A stretch of 8,659 bases of DNA, taken from contig JAAYBE010000340.1 in assembly GCA_012719015.1 (NCBI GenBank), positions 1 through 8,659 on the forward strand. Direction: 5' to 3'. Under the pieces are notes generated by a model. The model saw only the letters and a list, made by a program, of their open reading frames with translations. It did no database searches and had not been told where the DNA came from. This document shows, piece by piece, positions 1 to 5,961 of the stretch. The stretch's first letter is position 1; each line of letters starts with the position of its first letter. The DNA is from Actinomycetota bacterium (lineage in GTDB: Bacteria; Actinomycetota; Thermoleophilia; UBA2241). The translations under genes and the position numbers were made by a program.

Positions 1-24
1 CCCTCCCCTCCCCGGGCCGTCGCA

Positions 25-552
25 TCAGTACGTGATCAGGCTGAAGATGTCGTAACCGGACAGCTTGTCGCGGCCGCGCAGGGCGGAGAGCTCGATGATG
101 AAGGACACGCCCACGACCTTGCCGCCGAGCTTCTCGACCAGGTCGACCTTGGCTCGTGCCGTCCCCCCCGTGGCCAGCAGGTCGTCATGCACGAGCACGT
201 TCTGGCCCGGCTTGATCGCGTCGCGGTGCACCTCGAGCGTGTTGTTGCCGTACTCGAGGGCGTATTCGGCGGCCACCGTCTCGTGCGGCAGCTTGCCGGG
301 CTTGCGCGCGCACACGAACCCCGCCCCGAGCCCATAAGCCACCGCGGCCCCGAGGATGAACCCGCGCGCCTCGGCGCCCATCACCACGTCGACGTGCTTG
401 TCCGCCCCGTACTCTACGAGCCGGTCCACAGCTTCGCGCAGCGCGCGAGGCTCCTGCAGAAGCGGCATGATGTCGCGGAAGAGGATGCCCTCTTTGGGGA
501 AATCCGGGATGTCGCGCACGTGAGCGGCGAGGTCGAAGCCTGCGTCTGTCAT
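25..552 (-). CDS. apt: Adenine phosphoribosyltransferase
   Basis: A cytosolic purine-salvage enzyme that converts adenine and PRPP into AMP and pyrophosphate. The 175-residue product has the usual length of a short bacterial Apt. The N-terminal family signature runs through residues 12-32 (VRDIPDFPKEGILFRDI, then MPLL). The PRPP-binding loop lies at 119-132, with the acidic pair D123-D124 followed by LLATGGTA; the residue before the pair is His rather than the common Val or Ile. The RKPGKLPHE segment at 83-91 is also typical of the family. The ATG is well supported by AAGGAG about seven bases upstream. The gene follows the ftsR-like gene by 59 bases on the same strand and may be the last gene of that operon. 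No terminator can be judged because only 24 bases remain downstream. The assignment is secure. Confidence 0.97.
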   Translation of the reverse strand: MTDAGFDLAAHVRDIPDFPKEGILFRDIMPLLQEPRALREAVDRLVEYGADKHVDVVMGAEARGFILGAAVAYGLGAGFVCARKPGKLPHETVAAEYALEYGNNTLEVHRDAIKPGQNVLVHDDLLATGGTARAKVDLVEKLGGKVVGVSFIIELSALRGRDKLSGYDIFSLITY

Positions 553-611
553 GGGAGTCTCCTTCGGGTGGGGACGCGGCGGAGTCGCGGCGGTCGGCGG
601 GTGGGTCGGCC

Positions 612-1340
612 TCAGAGTCGCTCGGCGCCGGTCAGCCGGCGGACGCCGCGGGCGAGCAGGAGCTGGCGGAGCTGGGTGGCGGCCTGGACCACGTCGTCCA
701 GTTGCTCCAGACCCTCCCTGCGCCGCTCGGGCCGGTTGGAGCGCAGCGCCGGCAGCAGGGCCTGCTCGATGAGCCCCATCTCGCGGTCGACGGCGCTCTT
801 GAGCACCCGCAGGTTCTTGGGACGCAGCCCCAGCTGCGCGAGCTGCGCCGCCGCCGCGACGATGCCGGCATCCGTCTCGGTGTAGCGCTTCACCCCGCTC
901 ACCTGACGTCCGTGCACCAGCTCGTAGTCTTCCATCTCCTCCAGGAGGCCCAGGTCGGCCCCGGTGAGCTGCATGACCTCCTCGGCGGTGTATTCACGCC
1001 CCTTCCCCGTGCCGACGAGGTCCGTCCTGCGCAGGCCCTGCCGCGCCGACGGGAGCGGACTCGCGGGACTTCGCTCCAGCTCACGACGGATCACCTTGAG
1101 CGGCAGGTATTCGTCGCGCTGCATGCTGAGCACGCGGACCAGGCGGTCGAAGTCGTCCTGGGAGTACAGCCGGTAGCCGGCCTTGGTGCGGCGCGGCGTC
1201 ACCAGGCCCTGCTCCTCCAGGTAGCGCAGCTTGCTCACGCTGATGTCGGGGAACTCGCCGCGCAGGCGGTCCACGATCGACCCGATCGTGAGCAGCCGCT
1301 CGTCCCCCACATCGAACAGCAGTTCCGCAGCGTCGGACAC
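612..1340 (-). CDS. ftsR: FtsR-like MerR-family transcriptional regulator
   Basis: A 242-residue DNA-binding regulator. The N-terminal MerR-type winged helix-turn-helix occupies about residues 17-88, including LRYLEEQGLVTPRR, then GYRLYS and EYLPLKVIRREL. A second winged-helix-like segment (YTAEEVMQLTGADLGLLEEM, about 117-155) is followed by a helical region, about 167-232, with the GLRPKNLR and DREMGLIEQ motifs. This two-part layout and these motifs match the Rv1828/FtsR group as I recall it. In Corynebacterium, FtsR is known to activate ftsZ. No metal- or drug-binding cysteines typical of classical MerR sensors are present. The start is GTG, preceded by a weak run of G; an in-frame GTG at codon 11 has no better ribosome site. 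It lies 15 bases after the GarA-like gene, the same neighbour order as garA-ftsR in mycobacteria. Its targets in this organism are unknown. Confidence 0.85.
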   Translation of the reverse strand: MSDAAELLFDVGDERLLTIGSIVDRLRGEFPDISVSKLRYLEEQGLVTPRRTKAGYRLYSQDDFDRLVRVLSMQRDEYLPLKVIRRELERSPASPLPSARQGLRRTDLVGTGKGREYTAEEVMQLTGADLGLLEEMEDYELVHGRQVSGVKRYTETDAGIVAAAAQLAQLGLRPKNLRVLKSAVDREMGLIEQALLPALRSNRPERRREGLEQLDDVVQAATQLRQLLLARGVRRLTGAERL

Positions 1341-1355
1341 GTCGCCCCCCCGGCC

Positions 1356-1817
1356 TCAGCTTCCCGCCGGGGCGAGGAAGGTCAGCTTGTACTTGCCGAT
1401 CTGGAGTTCGTCGCCGTCGCGCAACACGGTCCGATCGCCGCGACGCCGGTTGACGAACGTGCCGTTGAGGCTCCCCTCATCGACGATCACCCACGCGTCG
1501 TCCTCGCGCACGACGACGGCATGGTCCCTCGAGACGGTGACGTCGTCGAGGAAGATGCCGGCCTCCGGATGCCGACCGATCGTCACCCGGTCGCCGCGCA
1601 AGGCGTATGTCTCCCCGGCCCGACCCCCGCCGCTGCGGATGACGAGACAGGCATCTTCGGCGCACGCCGGGAACGGCGTGAGCTCACCGGTATCCTCGCC
1701 CGGGACGTAGCTCATGGTGGTGGCCGACTCGGGTTGTTCGGCGATCAGGCTGGCGCCGCACCGGATGCAGAAGCTGGCGCCCTCTGAGTTGCGGACGCCG
1801 CACTCGGGGCAGAACAC
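1356..1817 (-). CDS. garA: Zinc-ribbon + FHA domain protein, GarA/OdhI-like
   Basis: A 153-residue cytosolic signalling protein with three visible parts. Residues 1-24 form a small zinc ribbon with two CxxC pairs (C3, C6, C17, C20). Residues 30-38 (ESATTMSYV) resemble the phosphorylated ETTS switch motif of GarA/OdhI, with T33-T34 as candidate phospho-sites. A canonical FHA domain spans about 57-148, with G81-R82, S96-R97-x-H99 and N118-G119-T120, the residues that bind phosphothreonine. The segments IFLDDVTVSR, GSLNGT and GDELQIGK closely match GarA. In mycobacteria GarA is phosphorylated by Ser/Thr kinases and controls 2-oxoglutarate-consuming enzymes; that role here is inference. The zinc ribbon is absent from mycobacterial GarA. 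The start is GTG, one base after the stop of the rsiG-like gene, with GGAGG inside that gene's end, so translational coupling is likely. Confidence 0.88.
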   Translation of the reverse strand: MFCPECGVRNSEGASFCIRCGASLIAEQPESATTMSYVPGEDTGELTPFPACAEDACLVIRSGGGRAGETYALRGDRVTIGRHPEAGIFLDDVTVSRDHAVVVREDDAWVIVDEGSLNGTFVNRRRGDRTVLRDGDELQIGKYKLTFLAPAGS

Positions 1818-1818
1818 G

Positions 1819-2115
1819 CTACCCCTCCGCGTCCTCGCCGCCGCCGGCCTCGGCGCCGGGGGACTGCGCGTCGGCCGCCGGAACCTTGCCGGCCAGGATC
1901 TGCGACAACCCTTCGACGTCGTCGGCCGAGATGACCGACTCGCCCTGGGCGTGCTTGCGCTGCAGGCGCATCACGAGTTCGGCGCGGAGGATGTCGAGCT
2001 CGCCGTGCAGGATCCGCCGGCGCCGTGAGATCTCGCGTTCTTCAGCCTCGAGTCTGGCGATCAGCGCGCGCAGGTCGTCGTCCGACCGGGACACCAGATC
2101 GACGATGTCGTCCAT
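1819..2115 (-). CDS. rsiG: RsiG-like c-di-GMP-binding anti-sigma factor candidate (single motif)
   Basis: A 98-residue, highly charged, mostly helical protein. Residues 12-55 are predicted from composition to form a long helix or coiled coil, and the tail (about 76-98) is Gly/Ala/Glu-rich and probably disordered. It carries one copy of the spacing E26-x3-S30-x2-R33-x3-H37-x3-D41, followed by ILRAELV. This matches the E(X)3S(X)2R(X)3Q(X)3D signature with which Streptomyces RsiG binds cyclic di-GMP, except that His replaces Gln. RsiG is an anti-sigma factor for the sporulation sigma factor WhiG and has two motif copies; single-copy relatives act as homodimers. A homodimer is therefore expected here. 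No sigma factor gene is in the window, so the partner is unknown. The ATG has AGGAG seven bases upstream. It heads the tightly packed rsiG-garA-ftsR run. The family match is good; the anti-sigma function is inferred. Confidence 0.8.
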   Translation of the reverse strand: MDDIVDLVSRSDDDLRALIARLEAEEREISRRRRILHGELDILRAELVMRLQRKHAQGESVISADDVEGLSQILAGKVPAADAQSPGAEAGGGEDAEG

Positions 2116-2147
2116 GGCGCGACTCCTCTCCGTGCGTAGAGGGCTGG

Positions 2148-2176
2148 ATTGGTGATGCTATCTTACCCGTGGTCAA
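2148..2176 (-). promoter_or_regulatory. Possible promoter for the rsiG-garA-ftsR(-apt) run
   Basis: The 57-base gap upstream of the rsiG-like gene has two weak promoter readings on the minus strand. One is TTGACC (2176 to 2171, overlapping the DUF4388 stop) with a 17-base spacer to ACCAAT, which is a poor -10. The other is a stand-alone TAAGAT (2165 to 2160) with no matching -35. Either would start transcription upstream of the AGGAG site. Read-through from the DUF4388 gene is equally possible. Confidence 0.3.
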
Positions 2177-2772
2177 CGTTCAAGCTCAGGTTGAGGTCGC
2201 TCGCTCGCCTCGTCGCTCTCCTCCCCACCCGCATCCGGCGAGTCGATGCGGATCGTCCCGTTTGCGACGAGAGCGCTGAGCGCGCGCAGTGCGTCGTACT
2301 CGTCGGCATCACCACCGACGAGGAGTCCCTCCACGACATCGCCCACGGTGCGTGCTCCAGGACCAAGATAGCCGAGCACGCGCACCTCCAGCGCGTCGTC
2401 GCTGCTCCCTCCCGCGTAGCGCACGACCGCGGGTGCGGGAAGCTCCCGGCGCAGGCGGCGGGTCTCGTCGAGGCGACGCATGCCCTCCATGAGCAGACTC
2501 TGGGTCGGCAGGCTCACCTCGTCCTCGTCGGGCTGCGCGGCGGGATCGAAGTCGAACGACCCCGTGCTCAGACCGAGCAGAGCGTAGAACGCCCTCTCGG
2601 CGGTCAGCTCCCCGGCGCGGGCGCCCACCAGACGACCGTCGCGGAACGACAGGACCCCGGCGACTGCCCCCTCCTCGTCGTGCAGGATGAGGCGACCCGT
2701 CTTGCTGCCCACCGAGGTCATCTCGACCAGGTCCGGCAGCGACAGCTCGCCCAGATCTCCCTTCAGGCCCAT
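2173..2772 (-). CDS. DUF4388 domain protein
   Basis: A 199-residue soluble protein with no signal peptide or membrane segment. Residues 1-85 match the DUF4388 pattern: KGDLGELSLPDLVEM at the start, then SKTGRLIL, GVLSFRDGRLVGA, and an ERAFYALLG helix before a GSFDFDP strand. The domain is common in bacteria with gliding or polarity systems and in response-regulator fusions, but its biochemical role is not settled. Residues 133-180 look like a small helical/winged-helix-type segment (VLGYLGPGARTVGDVVEGL, then DALRALSALVANGTIRI), and the tail is acidic and polar. The ATG at 2772 is preferred because the domain begins directly after it. A 22-residue longer form from a GTG at 2838 is possible, but that extension is basic/His-rich and lacks a domain match. 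It is divergent from the mglB-mglA pair, which suggests it serves the same GTPase system; this is inference. Confidence 0.82.
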   Translation of the reverse strand: MGLKGDLGELSLPDLVEMTSVGSKTGRLILHDEEGAVAGVLSFRDGRLVGARAGELTAERAFYALLGLSTGSFDFDPAAQPDEDEVSLPTQSLLMEGMRRLDETRRLRRELPAPAVVRYAGGSSDDALEVRVLGYLGPGARTVGDVVEGLLVGGDADEYDALRALSALVANGTIRIDSPDAGGEESDEASERPQPELER

Positions 2773-3000
2773 GGGGACCCTGCTCCCGTGATGGTGGTCA
2801 ACGGCCGCCTCCCGCGTCTTCTCACCCTGATGTCGCACGGCCCACCGCCTGCCTGGTGCGCCGCACCCCTCGCAACGCCTATCTTCTCATGCTTTGCCGG
2901 GTGGAGACGATACTGTGTGACAACGCGCCCGGGACGAGCCGGAGCCACGCCGGGCTGATATATACTCGCTCCACCGCGGCCGTCAACGGGAGGTGCGTGC
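2773..3000. other. Divergent intergenic region between DUF4388 gene and mglB
   Basis: This 228-base region separates the two divergent transcription units. Its middle and right part (about 2880-2966) is less GC-rich than the genes around it. On the plus side it contains an extended -10 element for mglB. For the minus-strand DUF4388 gene, a TTGTCA hexamer (2923 to 2918) is visible but has no acceptable -10 at 16-18 bases. I see no tRNA, riboswitch or clear operator palindrome here. Confidence 0.6.
2956..2966 (+). promoter_or_regulatory. Extended -10 promoter element for mglB-mglA
   Basis: The stretch TGATATATACT contains TATACT (five of six bases of the -10 consensus) and a TG upstream, which can make up for a missing -35. 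No good -35 lies at 16-18 bases. Transcription would begin near 2973, leaving a leader of roughly 28 bases that carries the GGGAGG ribosome site. Confidence 0.5.
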
Positions 3001-3486
3001 GTGACTCGTCGCAAGGGACTCGTCATCAACGATCGTCAGCTCGACCGCTGTGACGACCTCCTCCGCAAGCTCAAGGAGGTCTCGGGCTCGAGCTTCCTCG
3101 CGCTCATCAGCACGTCCGGACAGCCCATCACCACGGCGTCCGACGACTACCACCCGGAGACCCTCTCCCTGGCCTCCCTCGCAGCGAGCTCGTTCGCCGC
3201 TACGCAGCAACTGGCCCGGATCCTCGATGAGAACGAGTTCACGCTGCTCTTCCACGAGGGGAACGCGCTCAACCTGCACGTCTCCCAGGTCACCGATCAG
3301 GTGCTCCTCATCGTCACGTTCGGACGCGAGACCCAGGTGGGCAAGGTACGGCTGTACACGCAGCGCGCCATCGAGGTCCTCCGCCAGATCTTCGAGGGCC
3401 TCGAGGACGACGCGACCCCCGAGATGGACGCCGACTTCGAGGCGGCCGCCGGTACCGCCATGGACGACCTCTTCAAGGACGTGTGA
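3001..3486 (+). CDS. mglB: Roadblock/LC7 domain protein, MglB-like
   Basis: A 161-residue cytosolic protein. A Roadblock/LC7 fold covers about residues 12-130: a first helix (LDRCDDLLRKLKEVSG), the SSFLALISTSGQPIT strand pair, a second helix (LASLAASSFAATQQLARIL), then strands EFTLLFHEGNALNLHVSQV and QVLLIVTF before a final helix. MglB-type proteins form dimers that stimulate GTP hydrolysis by the MglA GTPase, and the cognate mglA lies nine bases downstream. An acidic tail (about 134-161) ends in an amphipathic AMDDLFKDV segment. C-terminal helices of Myxococcus MglB also contact MglA, so the tail may be functional, but this is inference. The start is GTG with GGGAGG seven bases upstream. Substitution for MglB in a non-polarity role cannot be excluded. 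Confidence 0.85.
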   Translation: MTRRKGLVINDRQLDRCDDLLRKLKEVSGSSFLALISTSGQPITTASDDYHPETLSLASLAASSFAATQQLARILDENEFTLLFHEGNALNLHVSQVTDQVLLIVTFGRETQVGKVRLYTQRAIEVLRQIFEGLEDDATPEMDADFEAAAGTAMDDLFKDV

Positions 3487-3495
3487 GACCGCACC

Positions 3496-4074
3496 ATGCC
3501 CCTGATCAACTTCGCCGCCCGGGAGATCAACTACAAGATCGTCTACTACGGCTGCGGCCTCTGCGGCAAGACGACCAACCTCCAGTACATCCACCGCAAG
3601 ATCAACCCCGACGCGCGCGGCAAGCTGGTGAGCATCGCCACCGAGGAGGAGCGCACGCTCTACTTCGATTTCCTGCCGCTCACGCTCGGCACGGTGAAGG
3701 GCATGCAGACGCGCTTCCACCTCTACACCGTGCCGGGACAGAGCTACTACAACGCCAGCCGCAAGCTCGTGTTGCAGGGCGTGGACGGGGTCATCTTCGT
3801 CGCCGACTCGCAGATCACACGCCTGGACGAGAACGTCGAGAGCTATCTCAACCTCTGGGACAACCTGCTCAGCCAGGGCGACGACCTCAGCAAGCTCGGG
3901 TTCGTCATCCAGATGAACAAGCGCGACCTCAGCGACATCTTCTCGGTGGAGGACCTCAACGAGCTGCTCAACCACACCGACTCCCCCGTCCTGGAGAGCA
4001 GCGCCGTCACGGGCCAGGGCGTGTTCGAGACGCTCAAGGTGGTCTGCAAACAGGTGATCGCCAAGACGGCGTGA
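3496..4074 (+). CDS. mglA: MglA-type small Ras-like GTPase
   Basis: A 192-residue GTPase, full length for the family. The P-loop is GCGLCGKTT (19-27), the switch I region ATEEERTLYFDF (48-59) includes R53, the switch II motif is TVPGQ (78-82), and the guanine-specificity motif is NKRD (141-144). R53 and Q82 sit at the same numbers as the catalytic arginine and glutamine of Myxococcus/Thermus MglA, and the N terminus (INFAAREINYKIVYYG) is nearly identical to MglA, so an active enzyme is expected. In Myxococcus, MglA-GTP marks the leading cell pole and drives motility. Here it may set polarity or support another process, since no motility or pilus gene is in the window. It sits nine bases after mglB with no clear ribosome site of its own; AAGGA lies too far upstream, so translational coupling is likely. 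Confidence 0.95.
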   Translation: MPLINFAAREINYKIVYYGCGLCGKTTNLQYIHRKINPDARGKLVSIATEEERTLYFDFLPLTLGTVKGMQTRFHLYTVPGQSYYNASRKLVLQGVDGVIFVADSQITRLDENVESYLNLWDNLLSQGDDLSKLGFVIQMNKRDLSDIFSVEDLNELLNHTDSPVLESSAVTGQGVFETLKVVCKQVIAKTA

Positions 4075-4107
4075 CCGTCCCGGCGGGTCGTCGTCGCGCG
4101 CGGCCGC

Positions 4108-5907
4108 TCAGCTGCCGACCCGCTTCACCCAGTCCATCGGCTCGTACCGGGAGACGAAGGTGTCGCGGAACAGCACCTCTCCCCCGCCGTCCCTGACCGT
4201 ACGCGTCACCCTGACGCTGCGCCCGTCGATGCCGCGCTCCCAGCGGACGATCCCCGGACCCAGGTCGCCGTCGTGGATCACCCGAGGGTCGGACTTTCCG
4301 TGCGCCGGCCGGCGCACGTCGTAGAAGTCGCTGGTCGTGTACGTGACCTTCCTGCCGGTGCGGCCCACCAGCGCGACGGTCAGCGCGCTCCCGTCGATCC
4401 AGCTGCGGATCATGACGGGGGCGCGGGAGTCGTTCTTGAACTTGAAGTCGACACTGCCCCAGGCCACCGCCGCATCCCGCCCGACGGGGTAGTGCGAGAT
4501 GTACAGCGTGTGCGGCCGACGCTCCACCACCGGCAGACCGGCGAAGAACACCGCGTTGAAGAGCGTGGTGGCGTACTGGCAGATGCCGCCGCCGACCCCC
4601 TGCCGCAGCACGTTGTCGGCGGCGATCACCGGCGCGTGGTCGAACCCCCGGTTGACGGTCCGCGGACCCATCGCGGCGTTGAGCGAGAACGTCGCCCCCG
4701 GCTCGACGACGGTGCCGTCGACGAGCTTGGCGGCGCGCGCGATGTTGGTGGCGCGCGCGGCGTTGCGAGGGTCGAAGTACGTGGTGAACTGGGACCCGAG
4801 CGCCGAGAGACCCATACTCTCGACGTCGGCCGTGCTCAGTTTGGGGAAGGCCGGCGTGAGCGCCACGAAGATGGTGCGCAGTCCCCCGCCTGTGGCGGCC
4901 TCGTCGAGCTGATCCATGAGCACCGGCATGTCGAGCACCATCCCCGACCTGCTCGGCGTGATGTGGATGGCGCCGTTGTCACCCACCTCGACGGTCGCGT
5001 CGACCGGCGGGGTCTCCGCGAAGGCGAGCAGCCTGCGGAGCTCCTTCGCCGCGCGCCGGTTGTGGAACGTGAGCGGATACGCATCCGCGTCGTCACCGGT
5101 GTTGACGGCGAGCATGTCGGCCATCTGGGCGGGAGAAAGGGCCACCGTCCGGGAGCGGTAACGGAGCGTGACGGGTCGTGCCAGATACACTCCGGCGGCT
5201 GCGGCGCGGGCCTCAGCTGCGTCGGTCGAGACCTCCGGCTCCACCGCGACCGTGGGCACCGGACCGTCGTAGCTGCGCCCCGTTTCGACGGCTGTGAGGA
5301 TCGCCCGCTCGAGCGTCAGCACGTCGACCTCGCGTCCGGTCCGGGCCGGGACCACCGAGACCGCTGCGTCGCCCAGCGTGAGGCGGGCGTCCTCCGCGGG
5401 GACGTCGATCTCGGCGCGGACGGCCTCGAGGCCCTGCTTGAACGCGGTGCCGTCGACACGGACGCGGAGTCGGACGTCAGTCCGGCCGCCGGGCAGCCAT
5501 ACGCTGAGACCGAGGGGGAACCGTCGTCGGCCTGCGGCCAGCGCCCGCTCGGCGGTGGCGGCCGCATCCACCGTGATGCCGACCTGCGCCAGAGGGAGAC
5601 ATATCGGCTCCTCCCCCCCGGTGTCCAGTCGTGCGACGGCGACGGGCCCCGTGAGCCGCTCCCGCGCCACCGCGGCGATCCGCGCCGCGTCCATGCCACC
5701 GACGCCGACGCCCGCCACGGTGACCCCGGGGCCGGCCCTGTCGCGGAGTGCGACCTGAAGTGCGATGAGGCCGGCCCCCAGGACGACGGCGATGAGCAGC
5801 GCCGTCGCCGTCCAGATGTGGCGGCGATACCAGGCGGCGATCCGATGGCGACGACCGCGGCGCGCTGTTTCTACGGGTTGCCGGACCCCCGGCGAGGGCG
5901 CATCCAT
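4108..5907 (-). CDS. Membrane-anchored VanW family protein with peptidoglycan-binding-type domains
   Basis: From the chosen ATG the product has 599 residues. A short basic cytoplasmic tail (RRGRRHR near 16-22, WYRRHIW at 26-32) precedes one membrane helix at about 32-54, so the rest is outside the cell. Two regions, about 110-210 and 237-355, resemble the PG_binding_4 repeats found before VanW domains. The VanW domain spans about 374-516 and includes GATFSLNAAMGPRT, GVGGGICQYATTLFNAV (437 onward) and ERRPHTLYISHYP. The last about 75 residues form a strand-rich region. The molecular activity of VanW proteins is not established; an envelope role is inferred. The start at 5907 is preferred to an ATG three codons earlier (5916) because a TACAAT element sits seven bases upstream of it and overlaps the earlier ATG. 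Longer starts would run into the end of the upstream gene. It follows that gene by 43 bases. Confidence 0.88.
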   Translation of the reverse strand: MDAPSPGVRQPVETARRGRRHRIAAWYRRHIWTATALLIAVVLGAGLIALQVALRDRAGPGVTVAGVGVGGMDAARIAAVARERLTGPVAVARLDTGGEEPICLPLAQVGITVDAAATAERALAAGRRRFPLGLSVWLPGGRTDVRLRVRVDGTAFKQGLEAVRAEIDVPAEDARLTLGDAAVSVVPARTGREVDVLTLERAILTAVETGRSYDGPVPTVAVEPEVSTDAAEARAAAAGVYLARPVTLRYRSRTVALSPAQMADMLAVNTGDDADAYPLTFHNRRAAKELRRLLAFAETPPVDATVEVGDNGAIHITPSRSGMVLDMPVLMDQLDEAATGGGLRTIFVALTPAFPKLSTADVESMGLSALGSQFTTYFDPRNAARATNIARAAKLVDGTVVEPGATFSLNAAMGPRTVNRGFDHAPVIAADNVLRQGVGGGICQYATTLFNAVFFAGLPVVERRPHTLYISHYPVGRDAAVAWGSVDFKFKNDSRAPVMIRSWIDGSALTVALVGRTGRKVTYTTSDFYDVRRPAHGKSDPRVIHDGDLGPGIVRWERGIDGRSVRVTRTVRDGGGEVLFRDTFVSRYEPMDWVKRVGS

Positions 5908-5914
5908 GGGTCCC

Positions 5915-5920
5915 ATTGTA
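5915..5920 (-). promoter_or_regulatory. -10 element TACAAT for a possibly leaderless vanW-type mRNA
   Basis: On the minus strand TACAAT ends at 5915 and is followed by seven bases (GGGACCC) and then the ATG at 5907. Transcription would be expected to begin at or beside this A. No ribosome site precedes the gene. TANNNT seven bases before an ATG is the known arrangement of leaderless genes in actinobacteria. No good -35 is seen. Confidence 0.5.
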
Positions 5921-5940
5921 CGGATGCGTTCGCCGTCCGC

Positions 5941-5961
5941 ACCCGGCGTCCTACCCGGCGT
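5941..5961. repeat. Two direct copies of ACCCGGCGT, 12-base period
   Basis: The nine-base word occurs at 5941-5949 and again at 5953-5961, separated by three bases. The second copy contains the last codons of the upstream fusion gene, and its TAG stop lies at 5953 to 5951. Relative to a start at 5907 the pair covers about -34 to -54, a usual place for an activator site, but chance is possible in GC-rich DNA. Confidence 0.4.

Noticed and set aside
702..1787. 361-codon plus-strand open frame opposite ftsR and garA
   Set aside because: It overlaps two well-supported genes and has no recognisable family motif.
2983..3975. 330-codon minus-strand open frame opposite mglB and mglA
   Set aside because: The product is a Val/Glu/Leu/Asp-rich mirror of the real coding strand. 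Both mglB and mglA have full family matches, and no start signal fits.
4075..4107. Possible bidirectional terminator between mglA and the VanW-type gene
   Set aside because: The 33 bases are GC-rich with only a short palindrome (GCGGCCGC) and no T-run on either strand, so no intrinsic terminator can be called.
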